NCBI RefSeq assembly: GCF_000425045.1
Contig: NZ_AULA01000006.1
Location: 34,052 to 98,051, forward strand
Length of the DNA: 64,000 nucleotides
From: Acidaminococcus intestini DSM 21505
GTDB lineage: Bacteria > Bacillota > Negativicutes > Acidaminococcales > Acidaminococcaceae
Direction: 5' to 3'
Each line of letters begins with the position of its first letter. Position 1 is the first letter of the stretch. The notes under the pieces are model-generated. The model saw only the letters and a list, made by a program, of their open reading frames with translations, searched no databases and was not told the DNA's origin. A program made the translations under genes and the position numbers. Shown here one piece after another: positions 26,882 to 36,800 of this stretch.

Positions 26882-27985
26882 TTAGCGAACTAAATATCGA
26901 TTGCCCGCGCTTTTACGGACCATGCCGGCAACTTCCATACGCAGGAGAAGCATGCTGACAAAAGAAAGCGGCCAGGGAAAATGGGCCATGATTTCTTCCA
27001 TCTGTTTGCCATTTCCTCCCTTGATAAAATCATAAAGGGCTTCTGCTTTTTTCCGGTCGGGAACGGGAAATGTTTCAAATAAAGAAAGTTCTACTGCGTG
27101 GGCCCCCTTGGGAACGTCCTCGGGAAAATAGACGTCCAAAAGATCCTGCGGATCATCAACAAGATGGGCACCTTCCTTGATAAGGGCGTGGGTTCCTTTG
27201 CTTGTGAATGATTCAATGGGGCCCGGTACAGCATAGACATCACGGCCTTCATCCGCCGCTAAGTGAGCCGTAATCATAGCCCCGCTTTTTAGTGCAGCCT
27301 CGACGACAAGCACTCCGGAAGAAAGCCCGACGATAATGCGGTTGCGCATGGGAAACTGATAGGCCATGGGCGGAGTAAAAGGGGAAAATTCAGAGATGAC
27401 AGCACCCGTTTCGGAAATACGTTGAAAAAGACCTTTGTGTCGAACTGGATAGGGGCGCGCCAGGCCGGAGCCCAAAACGGAGATTGTCTTTCCTCCGCCA
27501 AGGAGGGCCCCCTCATGGGCTGCTGCATCAATGCCATAGGCCCCGCCACTTACGATGGCAATCTTCTCCGACGCAAGGACGCGGGAAAAACGTTCTGCAA
27601 TGGATAGACCGTATCCGGTAGCTTTGCGTGACCCAACAACTGCAAGATAAGCCGTCAGATTCGGCAGCTTACCCTTGACGTACAGGACCCAAGGCGGATC
27701 CGCAATCTCCCTAAGTGAAGCTGGATACCCACTTTCCTGGATGCCAAGAAGTGAAATATGGGCGATTTCACAGTAATCGGCTATTTTTTGAGGAAGGCCA
27801 GGATCATACCACTTTCGGTAGTGCTGGGCTCCTTTTTCTGTGAGTATGCCTGACGCTTTCACCTGTTCGAAAGAAGCCTCAAAGGCTTCCTTTGCCGACC
27901 CAAAATAGGCTGCAAGTCGAGGCCCCAAAAGAGCGGCGCGGGAACCCAAAAGATGGGCCAGGGCTGCCATATAATAGACTTCCAC
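26882..27985 (-). CDS. dprA: DNA-processing protein DprA
   Basis: Loads RecA on incoming single-stranded DNA during natural transformation. 367 residues: an N-terminal SAM-like region, the Rossmann-like DprA domain with VVGSRKATGYGLSIAERFS (about 115-135), SGGAYGIDAAAHEGAL and the GSGLARPYPVRH nucleotide-binding segment, and a C-terminal winged-helix region (about 305-367). The start is a GTG at 27985, with TAGGAG about 11 nt upstream; an ATG at 27970 (MAALAHLL) is an alternative. It is first in the dprA-topA-trmFO-xerC-codY operon. No other competence genes are in the window. Confidence 0.95.
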   Translation of the reverse strand: MEVYYMAALAHLLGSRAALLGPRLAAYFGSAKEAFEASFEQVKASGILTEKGAQHYRKWYDPGLPQKIADYCEIAHISLLGIQESGYPASLREIADPPWVLYVKGKLPNLTAYLAVVGSRKATGYGLSIAERFSRVLASEKIAIVSGGAYGIDAAAHEGALLGGGKTISVLGSGLARPYPVRHKGLFQRISETGAVISEFSPFTPPMAYQFPMRNRIIVGLSSGVLVVEAALKSGAMITAHLAADEGRDVYAVPGPIESFTSKGTHALIKEGAHLVDDPQDLLDVYFPEDVPKGAHAVELSLFETFPVPDRKKAEALYDFIKGGNGKQMEEIMAHFPWPLSFVSMLLLRMEVAGMVRKSAGNRYLVR

Positions 27986-28040
27986 GATGGATTCAACTCC
28001 TACTGCAAATAGACTGCAAATTCTGTCTTACAATGCTATG

Positions 28041-28069
28041 AAGATACCACGAATGAATAAGAATGTCCA
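28041..28069 (-). promoter_or_regulatory. promoter of the dprA-topA operon
   Basis: On the minus strand TGGACA (28064-28069), 17 bp, TATCTT (28041-28046), about 56 bp before the dprA start. It lies in the 281-bp spacer that dprA shares with the divergent hydF. Confidence 0.55.
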
Positions 28070-28184
28070 ATCTAAATTGAAAATTTTTTGCAAAATATGG
28101 AGGGATATACCAGGGGATAATGCCGGTTCATCCAGCTTTTTTCATCTTTCAGCGCCGATTTTCACCCTTTTGGGAAAAATCCCA

Positions 28185-28213
28185 TCGACGGAGCAGGGAA
28201 GATGAGGTATAGT
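28185..28213 (+). promoter_or_regulatory. promoter of hydF
   Basis: TCGACG (28185-28190), 17 bp, TATAGT (28208-28213) on the plus strand, about 54 bp before the hydF start. Confidence 0.5.
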
Positions 28214-28233
28214 ATAGAAGTCAAAATTTTTGA

Positions 28234-28251
28234 GGGATGGGTTCCCATCCC
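28234..28251 (+). repeat. leader hairpin before hydF ribosome binding site
   Basis: A perfect inverted repeat, GGGATGGG-TT-CCCATCCC, in the expected hydF 5' leader. It ends 3 bp before the AAAGGAG site. It has no T-tract, so it is not a terminator. It could affect mRNA stability or ribosome access. Confidence 0.6.
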
Positions 28252-28266
28252 AGAAAGGAGCTTGCT

Positions 28267-29484
28267 ATGGCCTCTTCGCTTAATGAAACCCCAGCGGCTG
28301 AACGCGTCCACATTGGACTTTTTGGCTGCCGCAATGCAGGGAAATCTTCCCTGATCAACGCCCTAACAGGACAGGACCTCTCCATTGTATCCGACTTCAA
28401 GGGCACGACGACGGACCCCGTCTCCAAGGCCATGGAAATCCTTCCTCTTGGCCCCGTACTGATTACAGATACACCTGGCCTTGATGATGAAGGGGCTCTA
28501 GGTGAAAAACGCGTCAAAAAAGCACGCTTTGTCCTGCGCAGCACAGATATTGCCCTCCTTGTTGTCGATGCGGCCCTTGGCCTGTCAGAAGCTGATCAGC
28601 GTCTTCTTAAGGAATTCAAGGAACGAAAGGTTCCCTACCTGCTCATTGTCAACAAAATCGATATATACAGCGCTCCCCTCCTACCTCAGGCAGAAAAGGA
28701 CCATCTTCTTTTTGTCAGTGCCCAGACCCATGAAGGCATTACGGAGCTTAAGGAACGCCTTTCCCGGATGAATCCCACTGCAAAAGCGCAGCGCCCTCTG
28801 TTGGGAGATCTTTTGGCGCCCGGCGATCTGGTTGTTCTTGTCGTTCCTATTGACGAGTCAGCACCAAAAGCGCGGCTGATCCTGCCTCAGCAGCAGACCA
28901 TCCGGGAAATCCTCGATTTCCATGGAAGGGCCATTGTTGTACAACCTGACGAACTGCCTTCCACCGTCAAGGCCTTTCATGACAGTATTCGCCTTGTCAT
29001 TACGGACTCTCAAGCGTTTTCTACCGTGAAGGACATGGTGCCGGAAGATGTACCGCTTACCAGTTTTTCCATTCTCTTTGCCCGCTATAAAGGAGAACTG
29101 GAAGCCTTTATTGAAGGTGCCAATGAACTAAAACGTCTGAAAGAGGGCGACCGTGTCCTGATTTCCGAAGGCTGCACCCATCACCGTCAGTGCAACGATA
29201 TCGGTACAGTGAAGATGCCTGACTGGATCCGCCGCTTTTCCAGAAAAACACCGGAATTTTCCTTTACAAGCGGCAAGGGCTTTCCCGATGACCTTTCTTC
29301 CTTTTCACTGATTGTCCACTGCGGAGCCTGCATGCTGAACCCACAGGAAGTTTCCTATCGGCAGCAACTTGCAAAAACCGAGAACATTCCCATGACCAAT
29401 TATGGGATTGCCATTGCTTATATGAACGGCATCTTAAGGCGCGTTCTTTCCCCCTTTCCGGAACTTGTGAAAAAAGTCAAATAA
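28267..29484 (+). CDS. hydF: [FeFe]-hydrogenase maturation GTPase HydF
   Basis: The scaffold GTPase that carries the 2Fe precursor to apo-HydA during H-cluster assembly. 405 residues: an N-terminal GTPase domain with FGCRNAGKSSLINAL, DFKGTTTDP, DTPGLDDEG and NKID; a dimerisation domain; and a C-terminal domain with the iron-sulfur ligands in EGCTHHRQCND and HCGACML, the C-x-H and H-C-x-x-C pattern of HydF. The start at 28267 has AAAGGAG 6 nt upstream. It stands alone, divergent from dprA, with its own promoter and terminator; the partners hydE, hydG and hydA are not in the window. It implies hydrogen metabolism in a strict anaerobe. Confidence 0.95.
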   Translation: MASSLNETPAAERVHIGLFGCRNAGKSSLINALTGQDLSIVSDFKGTTTDPVSKAMEILPLGPVLITDTPGLDDEGALGEKRVKKARFVLRSTDIALLVVDAALGLSEADQRLLKEFKERKVPYLLIVNKIDIYSAPLLPQAEKDHLLFVSAQTHEGITELKERLSRMNPTAKAQRPLLGDLLAPGDLVVLVVPIDESAPKARLILPQQQTIREILDFHGRAIVVQPDELPSTVKAFHDSIRLVITDSQAFSTVKDMVPEDVPLTSFSILFARYKGELEAFIEGANELKRLKEGDRVLISEGCTHHRQCNDIGTVKMPDWIRRFSRKTPEFSFTSGKGFPDDLSSFSLIVHCGACMLNPQEVSYRQQLAKTENIPMTNYGIAIAYMNGILRRVLSPFPELVKKVK

Positions 29485-29489
29485 AACAT

Positions 29490-29529
29490 GGACCCACTCT
29501 GTATGTCATCACAGGATGGGTCCTTTTTC
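29490..29529 (+). terminator. terminator of hydF
   Basis: GGACCCA pairs with TGGGTCC across a loop whose outer part (CTCTGT...ACAGGA) also pairs in part, followed by TTTTTCTTT. It lies between the convergent hydF and sfsA. Confidence 0.8.
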
Positions 29530-29530
29530 T

Positions 29531-30688
29531 TTACCCCTTTTCTTTTACTGCCCGGGCATCGAGACGGTTCATGCGGAACCTTTCGACGATATCCATGAAG
29601 CCTTTTTCATGAAGCGGGTTCTTTATAAACCCAAAAAGATGGGACCCATCTTCCGGGCAGTCTGTCGCACCAAAGTGAGAGATGGACCAGTCTGCGGCCT
29701 TTATCAGTTCCCGCGCCATGAGATGTTCCAAATCATCCTGGGTCCTTACGGGAAGGGCAGCAAGAACCTTGGCTTCATTACGAAAATAATCAATATGCCA
29801 ATGCATTCCCTTGCGCTTCCGTTTATGCCGTTCCAGCCGTTTCATGAGATTTTTTTTTGCAGATCCGACATAGACATAAAAGCCCTTGGGAAAATGTACT
29901 TTCCCTAAACTGCCTACGGCAATATCTCGATTTTCGGCAAGTTCCAGAACCACAAAGTAGTCCCCGGCGTCCTGATTTTCCTCTGCAAGGAGCGTCTCTG
30001 GGTACATAAGAAGTTTTCCTGGTTCAGGATAAGTAAAGGTCTTATCCCAGGAAAGGGAAAAGGCCTTCCAATCAAGGCGGGGTGCGCAGCGCCGAAAGGC
30101 TTCCGCAAAAGCAGGATCTGTATGGTAATCAGGAAGGAACCATTCAGCCCGGTTCCAGTGGGCGAGGATGAGAAGTCCCGTCCTGATTCCCTCATCATGC
30201 ATGGCGGCAAGTTCCTCGATATGCTTGCGGCCCCTTTCGGTGACCGCGTCCGGGAACATGGCACCCTTACGACCAAAAAGGGTGCATGATTTGACTTCTA
30301 CATAAAATGGCTGCCCCTCCTGCTCAAGAAGCAGGTCGAAGCGGCTGTCCCCCACTGTGACTTCCCGCTTTACGACACGGCAGGACTCCCAGCCAGGGAT
30401 CAAATGGTTCCGGATAAGGTACTCTGCCACATCATTGTTATACTGTGTATCAAGCAGAATCGGGACACCGTCACGCTCAATCCCGACAACATCATAGGGC
30501 GTTTTACGCGCTGGATCCTTGGCTTTTCGAAGGTAAAGCCGCGTCCCCTCATAAAGGAGCTCCCACATGCGACCCGGGTTGGGCATATGACAAGTAACAA
30601 CAGCATCCCCCATGACCGCCTTTGTCACAAAGCGATTGGGCCTGCTGACAAAGGCCGCTGGAATCAGCACTTGATGATCATGCATCAT
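29531..30688 (-). CDS. sfsA: SfsA nuclease fused to a URI-type (DUF123) GIY-YIG-like domain
   Basis: A 385-residue two-domain protein. Residues 1 to about 230 are SfsA: an OB-fold-like N-terminus (HMPNPGRMWELL) and a PD-(D/E)xK-like nuclease core (SRFDLLLE with FYVEVKSCTL near 120-150, then FPDAVTERGRKH). Residues about 240 to 385 resemble DUF123, the URI family of GIY-YIG-superfamily endonucleases: GDYFVVLEL, FPKGFYVYVGSAKKNLMKRL and a basic HKRKRKGMHWHIDYFR segment. SfsA alone is about 230-240 residues, so the extra domain is a real fusion with no stop or frameshift between. The start at 30688 has AAGGAGG 8 nt upstream, and a terminator abuts that site. The function of the combined protein is unknown; DNA or RNA processing is likely. 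Confidence 0.9.
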   Translation of the reverse strand: MMHDHQVLIPAAFVSRPNRFVTKAVMGDAVVTCHMPNPGRMWELLYEGTRLYLRKAKDPARKTPYDVVGIERDGVPILLDTQYNNDVAEYLIRNHLIPGWESCRVVKREVTVGDSRFDLLLEQEGQPFYVEVKSCTLFGRKGAMFPDAVTERGRKHIEELAAMHDEGIRTGLLILAHWNRAEWFLPDYHTDPAFAEAFRRCAPRLDWKAFSLSWDKTFTYPEPGKLLMYPETLLAEENQDAGDYFVVLELAENRDIAVGSLGKVHFPKGFYVYVGSAKKNLMKRLERHKRKRKGMHWHIDYFRNEAKVLAALPVRTQDDLEHLMARELIKAADWSISHFGATDCPEDGSHLFGFIKNPLHEKGFMDIVERFRMNRLDARAVKEKG

Positions 30689-30702
30689 CGTTTGTTCCTC
30701 CT

Positions 30703-30744
30703 TAGGAAAAAGGACTGCCGCCCTATGGGTGAGCAGTCCTTTTC
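30703..30744 (-). terminator. terminator between the M16 peptidase and sfsA
   Basis: On the minus strand AAAAGGACTG pairs with CAGTCCTTTT over a partly paired loop and runs into TTTTTCC. It begins 12 bp after the peptidase stop and ends just before the sfsA ribosome binding site. Confidence 0.8.
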
Positions 30745-30756
30745 AGATTTTTCTTC

Positions 30757-33678
30757 CTAGGCCTTGAAAATCTTCTCAAAGACATCCTTATTTTCTTCAA
30801 TGGCTTCCTTGCTGCCTACAACGCATCGATATCCATCAGAAAGAACGTCCCGCACAACAGGCGCCAAAGCCCTGATATCTTCTACCGAGCAGTCAATGAC
30901 TTCATCGCGGTAGGTCTGGGCAAGGTCCTTGGGCAGGCCGCGCAGATAGGTCGTAATGGCTTTTTCAAGCCGCATAGCATTTGTCAGCGGCGTATCAAGC
31001 AGACTGATGGTCCCGATGACATACTTGGTCATTTCCCGTTCTGAGGCTTCAAAATGTTCCAGATACTCAGGCAGTCCTTCATAGGTGCTGAGCGTCTTCA
31101 TGAGCTGTGGATCGCGGTAGCTGGACAGATAGAACAGCCCGTTCTGATCAAAGCGCGCCCCTGCCCCATAAGCACCTCCCTGAACACGGATCTTGGTCCA
31201 AAGATAGCTATAGCGAAGGATAGTTTCAAGGACCTTCATGGCGCCCGTATAGTCATGGCCATGGGCACGGAAATTGCCGCCGGCAAGAACATACTGGACC
31301 TTGCCGCTGGTCGTAATGCCCTCATTAAGGCCCGGTGCAGCAAACTCCGGCACTGGCTTTCCGGCAAAGGAAGAATGGGGCAGCTGATCGACAAAGGATT
31401 CCATCTTCTTTTCTGCCGTTTCCCTGTGGCTTTCGTCACAGCAAAGGCTCATAACAAGACGGTCCTTATTGAAGAAAGCGGACATCAAAGTCTTCAGGTT
31501 TTCAATGACGCGGTCCGCCTTTTCCTCAAAATGCGCGCACAGATCCTGGAGGAACTGGTAATAGGTCAGCTGATCATGCTCGCTGGAGCGGCCGGAATCG
31601 GAGAAATAACTAGAAAGACGGATGGTGGCAACGGTCATGCCTCGTGAGAAAAACAATGCATCCCAACCCGCCTTGACTTCTTCCACGATTTCCTTGAGGC
31701 GGGCCTTGTCCCCCACATGGCTGGTTAGTGCCAGGGCTTCAAGAAGCTCAAAGAGCCGGTCCTCATTATGTTCCAGAACTTTGGCCGTCACCTTGAAATA
31801 GTTCCTGAAGTCATTCATGTCCCGATAGGAGGTATAAGGCTGGATAGCAAAGGAAAGTCCTCCAATATATTGGTCTGTAAACGTGTTTAATTCTTCATAG
31901 GTGAATGTATCCGTATTGACCTTTCCGAGGACGTCAGAAAGCAAATATGCGCATGTGAGAAGGTCTTCCGGTACGCCTGTCATATCAAAACACCAATCAT
32001 AATAGACGATTTGGTTCGTAAAGGCAGGGCGGTAAAGCAGGGTATAGCTCCCCTTTTCCGTGACTACAGGTGTTTCAAAGGAAACCGTCCGCTTGATATC
32101 ATCCCGCTTTAATAAAGGAATTGTTTCCAGTGCTTCCGGTGAGTCTTCTGCCGCCTGACGGGCATGGAGTTCATCGGCAATGACCTTGATTTCATTGATT
32201 TCATCCTGTGAGAGGCCTTCTTTGATGGCCTGCATCTTTTTTCGGAAGAGGGCGCCGTCCTTTTCTTCCTTCCCCGGCTCCGGCTTCAGCGTCAGGAGCA
32301 CTTTATGCGTGTTATCAAGAAGGAGCGTTTCAATGAGGGACTCATAATAATGCGTGCCGATTTTACCGCGCAGGAAATCCAAGGTTTCCGTAAATTTTAG
32401 GCACGTCGTAGGATCCCCACCATAAAGCCAGGTCTCCATGATCGAAAGTCCATAGATGAGTCCTTTTGGGTAGACATTGAAATCAGCTTCGCGCATCTTG
32501 AATTCTTCGCTGCTGAGTTCTGCTTCCATAAGTTCCTGCGGGATGCCCTTGCGGGAAAGCTCCTGGAGCGTGCTGTAAAGGACCTTGATGAAACGGTCTT
32601 TTTCACTTTCCTCACTGCCGCTAATGCGGATAGAAAGAACGGGCTGGAGCTGGGAGGCATTGAGGCTGCCTGATACATCGCTGCCGAGACCGGCCCGCAG
32701 GAGGGCAAGGCGCAAGGGGGCGTTATCGCCTTCAAAAAGGACCTTTGTAAGGACTTTAAGGGCCATGGTCTGTTTCTGGTCAAGGCTTGATCCCATAACA
32801 ATGTTAAGGGAAAGATAGGTCTTGTGATCCACGTCCACCCCCTGGGCTTCCGGATAGTAGGCCGTCACTTCTTTTGTCCGGTCAAAGGGGGCCTGCAGGG
32901 GAATCTTGACGGAAAAATCCGGATCTTTATCAAAATGGCTCAGGTAAGCTTCATCCAAATAAGACAAATAGGCATCAATATCCATATTGCCATAAAGATA
33001 GATGAAACTATTCTGGGGACTGTAATAAGTCTTATGGAAATCAAGGAACATTTCCTGCGTCAAAGTAGGAATCTCCTCTGGATAACCGCCCGATTCAAAA
33101 CGGTACGGCGTATCCGGGAAAAGGGCCTTGTTCACCTCATTTTCTTCTACGGCATCAGGGGAAGAATAGACCCCTTTCATTTCATTGTAGACGACGCCGT
33201 TATAGACAAGCTGGCCCGCTTCATCGAATTCATAGTGCCAGCCTTCTTGACGAAGCGTGAAGGGGTTTTTATAGGTATTGGGATAAAAGACAGCATCAAG
33301 ATACACATCGACTAGATTCCTGAAATCCTTATCATTGCGGCTCGCTACAGGATAGACCGTTTTATCGGAATAGGTCATGGCGTTGAGAAACGTATTGAGG
33401 GACCCTTTCACAAGTTCGACAAAGGGTTCCTTGACCGGGTATTTGCGGGACCCGCAAAGTACGGAATGTTCCGTTATATGGGCCACACCGGTATCATCCC
33501 GACTGGGCGTCCGAAACCCAATGGTAAAGACTTTGTTGTCATCGTCGGAAGCCACATAAAAAAGACGGGCCCCACTTTTTTCATGGGTCATTTCATAGCC
33601 CATGGCCTTGATATCACAAAGATCGGTGATTCGATCCACGCGAAAGCCATGGACCTTATCATTCAGGGAAAACTGCAT
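30757..33678 (-). CDS. M16C zinc metallopeptidase (presequence-protease-like)
   Basis: A large clamshell peptidase of 973 residues that degrades short unstructured peptides. The inverted zinc motif HITEH lies near residue 60 (in HITEHSVLCGSRKYPVKEPF), with the third ligand Glu in the VYNEMKGVYSSPD segment about 75 residues later. The rest has the four-domain layout of the M16C family (mitochondrial PreP; bacterial proteins annotated as insulinase family). There is no signal peptide, so it is probably cytosolic. The start at 33678 (MQFSLNDKVHGF) follows GGAGG; the open frame extends 51 bp upstream without a site. It is monocistronic by its promoter and terminator. Confidence 0.93.
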   Translation of the reverse strand: MQFSLNDKVHGFRVDRITDLCDIKAMGYEMTHEKSGARLFYVASDDDNKVFTIGFRTPSRDDTGVAHITEHSVLCGSRKYPVKEPFVELVKGSLNTFLNAMTYSDKTVYPVASRNDKDFRNLVDVYLDAVFYPNTYKNPFTLRQEGWHYEFDEAGQLVYNGVVYNEMKGVYSSPDAVEENEVNKALFPDTPYRFESGGYPEEIPTLTQEMFLDFHKTYYSPQNSFIYLYGNMDIDAYLSYLDEAYLSHFDKDPDFSVKIPLQAPFDRTKEVTAYYPEAQGVDVDHKTYLSLNIVMGSSLDQKQTMALKVLTKVLFEGDNAPLRLALLRAGLGSDVSGSLNASQLQPVLSIRISGSEESEKDRFIKVLYSTLQELSRKGIPQELMEAELSSEEFKMREADFNVYPKGLIYGLSIMETWLYGGDPTTCLKFTETLDFLRGKIGTHYYESLIETLLLDNTHKVLLTLKPEPGKEEKDGALFRKKMQAIKEGLSQDEINEIKVIADELHARQAAEDSPEALETIPLLKRDDIKRTVSFETPVVTEKGSYTLLYRPAFTNQIVYYDWCFDMTGVPEDLLTCAYLLSDVLGKVNTDTFTYEELNTFTDQYIGGLSFAIQPYTSYRDMNDFRNYFKVTAKVLEHNEDRLFELLEALALTSHVGDKARLKEIVEEVKAGWDALFFSRGMTVATIRLSSYFSDSGRSSEHDQLTYYQFLQDLCAHFEEKADRVIENLKTLMSAFFNKDRLVMSLCCDESHRETAEKKMESFVDQLPHSSFAGKPVPEFAAPGLNEGITTSGKVQYVLAGGNFRAHGHDYTGAMKVLETILRYSYLWTKIRVQGGAYGAGARFDQNGLFYLSSYRDPQLMKTLSTYEGLPEYLEHFEASEREMTKYVIGTISLLDTPLTNAMRLEKAITTYLRGLPKDLAQTYRDEVIDCSVEDIRALAPVVRDVLSDGYRCVVGSKEAIEENKDVFEKIFKA

Positions 33679-33750
33679 ATTGGATAACCTCCATTCAGGG
33701 AACAAAATCAGCAAAGATGGATTCTGCATCTAAGAACTGTATCACCCTGC

Positions 33751-33756
33751 ATTATA
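33751..33756 (-). promoter_or_regulatory. -10 box for the M16 peptidase
   Basis: A perfect TATAAT on the minus strand, 72 bp before the start codon. No good -35 is seen 16-18 bp upstream of it. Confidence 0.4.
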
Positions 33757-33798
33757 GTAGAAATTGATGAAAAAAGCCATAGCCACCCCTTCCGGCAC

Positions 33799-33832
33799 AG
33801 AAAAAGGACCCACCCCCCAAGGAGGTGGATCC
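33799..33832 (-). terminator. terminator of purL
   Basis: On the minus strand GGATCCACC pairs with GGTGGGTCC (one G-T pair), followed by TTTTTCTG. It starts 25 bp after the purL stop. Confidence 0.88.
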
Positions 33833-33857
33833 TCTGTTTAGACAGGAGCTGAACAAC

Positions 33858-36800
33858 TTATTTGAAGTACTGTACACCGGACAGGAAGATTGGCTGGAAC
33901 TTGTTGCCCGGAATGTTCTTCATGAGGCCATCGGTGTAGCGTTCGGAATGGCCCATCTTGCCGAGGACGCGGCCATCGGGGCTGGTAACAGACTCGACGG
34001 CATAGAAGGAACCGTTCGGGTTGTACGGGCTTTCCATGGTCGGATTGCCGGCAAGGTCAACATATTGGGTGCCAATCTGGCCATTGGCAACAAGGTGTTT
34101 GATTTCCTCCTCCGTCGCTACGAAACGGCCTTCCCCATGGGAAACGGCGATGGTATGGATATCACCAGGTTCGCAAAGGCTGAGCCACGGAGATTTGTTG
34201 GAAACCACTTTTGTGTCGACCATTCGGGAAATATGACGGCCAATGGTATTGAACGTCAGCGTCGGGGAATCATCCTTCAGCGGTACAATATGACCGTACG
34301 GCACAAGGCCGAGCTTGATCAGGGCTTGGAACCCGTTGCAGATTCCAAGGATCAGGCCATCACGGTTCGTCAAAAGATCTTCCACGGCTTCTGTAAGAGT
34401 TGGGTTGCGGAACATGGTGGCCATGAACTTACCAGAACCATCCGGTTCATCACCGGCAGAGAAGCCACCGGGAAGAGCCATGATCTGCGCCTGTTTCATT
34501 CGTTTGGCCATTTCTTCCACCGATTCCTTGATGGCGTCTGGCGTCAGGTTGCGGATTACGAAGATATCCGTCTTCGCTCCAGCGGCTTCAAAGGCGGCAG
34601 CCGTATCATATTCGCAGTTGATTCCTGGGAATACGGGAATGAAGACCGTCGGTTTGGCAACGTTATAGGGAGCGGTCAGCGGTAGATCATTGGTGTAAGC
34701 CGGCATGCGTACATCCTTCTTTTCTTTCCGCGGTGCCTTCATGGGGAAAATCTTATCCAGGGTCTTCGTATAGGCGGCTTCAATTTCAGCAAGACTGATT
34801 TCTGTATCGTTGACGACCACTTTGCCCTCATCGGTCAAGGTTCCCAGAACGAGAAGATCCGTCCCCGCAAAAACTTCTTCCGCATCTGCCCCATCTTCAA
34901 GTTCTACAAGGAAACCAGCAGGCTGCAGGGTGAAGAGACATTCCTCGTGAAGGAATGGCTTAACAAAGGAAAATCCGAGCTCGTTGCCAAGGCACATGGC
35001 AGAAATCGCGGCAGCGACACCGCCTTCCTTGACCACACCAGCCGTAATGACCCGCTTGGAAAGGATGCCCTTATGGAGGGAAGCAAGGAGTTTCTTTAAG
35101 GCGTCGTAATCAATGACTTCATGTTCATCACAGCTAGCAGGCAGGAATACCACGGTATGACCGGCTTTTTTGAATTCATTGGAAATCGTGTCCCGACCAT
35201 CCATGACGCCTACGGCAAAACTGATGAGCGAAGGCGGAACTTCAAGATCCATAAAAGTACCACTCATGGAATCCTTTCCGCCAATGGCAGGAAGGCCCAG
35301 CTCGCAGCAAGCTTCGTAGGCTCCTAACAGTGCGCTGAGCGGTTGTCCCCAATGCTTGCTGTCATGGAGTTTTGGGAAATATTCCTGCATGGAAAGACGC
35401 AGCTTGCTAGGATCGGCGCCAAGGGCTGCTGCACGGCAGACAGATTCCACGACTGCGTACATACCGCCATGATAAGGACTCCAGCAAGCGACGTTTGGAT
35501 TATAACCAGCGGCCATGACAGAGGCCGCCGTCGTTTTGCCGCCCAGTACTGGAATCCGGGCCGCCATCCCTTCGGATTGAGTCAGTTGACGCTTACCGCC
35601 AAAAGGCATGATGACAGTCCCACGTCCGATGGTCCCATCAAAACGTTCCCCCAGCCCTTCCTGACTGCAGACGTTCAAGCGGTCCAGGTTACGGAGCCAG
35701 CGATCCTTGATGGACGAAAGGCCCTGCACTTGTTCGGGGATTTCATTGAAAGGAGAAGGCGCCGTAATGGCTTCCACTTCAACGTCAGCCTTTTGGGAAA
35801 TCCCATTCGTATCGAGGAAGGCACGCGAAAGATCGACGATTTTTTCCCCACGCCAGTACATGACAAGGCGTGGATCCTTGGACACCTCGGCAACAACCGT
35901 TGCTTCCAGGTTCTCTTCATCGGCTGCATCCATGAATGCCTTCAGGTCCTTGGCGGCAATGACAACAGCCATACGTTCCTGGGACTCACTGATGGCAAGT
36001 TCCGTACCATCAAGGCCTTCATATTTCTTGGGAACCTTATCCAGATTAATGACAAGCCCCGGAGCAAGTTCCCCAATCGCCACGGAAACGCCGCCTGCGC
36101 CAAAGTCGTTACAGCGCTTGATGAGACGGGTCACTTCAGGATTGCGGAAAAGACGCTGGATCTTACGTTCGTTGGGAGGATTGCCCTTCTGGACCTCTGC
36201 CCCGCATTCACTGAGGGATTTGGTCGTGTGTTCCTTGGACGCACCCGTTGCGCCGCCCATACCATCACGGCCCGTACGGCCGCCAAGAAGTACAACAAGG
36301 TCACCATCACTGGGTCGTTCACGGACGACGGCATCACGAGGTGCCGCGCCGATTACAGCGCCGACCTCCATCCGCTTGGCTACAAAACGGTTGTGATAAT
36401 ATTCTTCTACAAGACCTGTAGCAAGGCCAATCTGGTTGCCATAGGAACTATAGCCAGCAGCGGCGCCTTGGGTGATTTTACGCTGTGGCAATTTCCCAAC
36501 AAGGGTCTTATCATAAGGCGTACGTGGGTCACCTGAGCCCGTGACACGCATGGCTTGATAGACATAGCTGCGGCCGCTCAATGGATCACGGATGGCACCG
36601 CCAAGACAGGTTGCCGCACCACCAAAAGGCTCAATCTCCGTGGGATGGTTATGGGTCTCGTTCTTAAACATGACGAGCCATTCTTCTTCGTTTCCATCTA
36701 CCGTAATGGGGACAACAATGCTGCAGGCATTGATTTCCTCAGAGGCATCCAAATCAGGCAGATGGCCTTCTTTTTTCATCTTCTTGGTCGCAAGGCAAGC

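Noticed and set aside
35343..36536. 397-codon plus-strand open frame
   Set aside because: Antisense to purL with no domain signature or start site.
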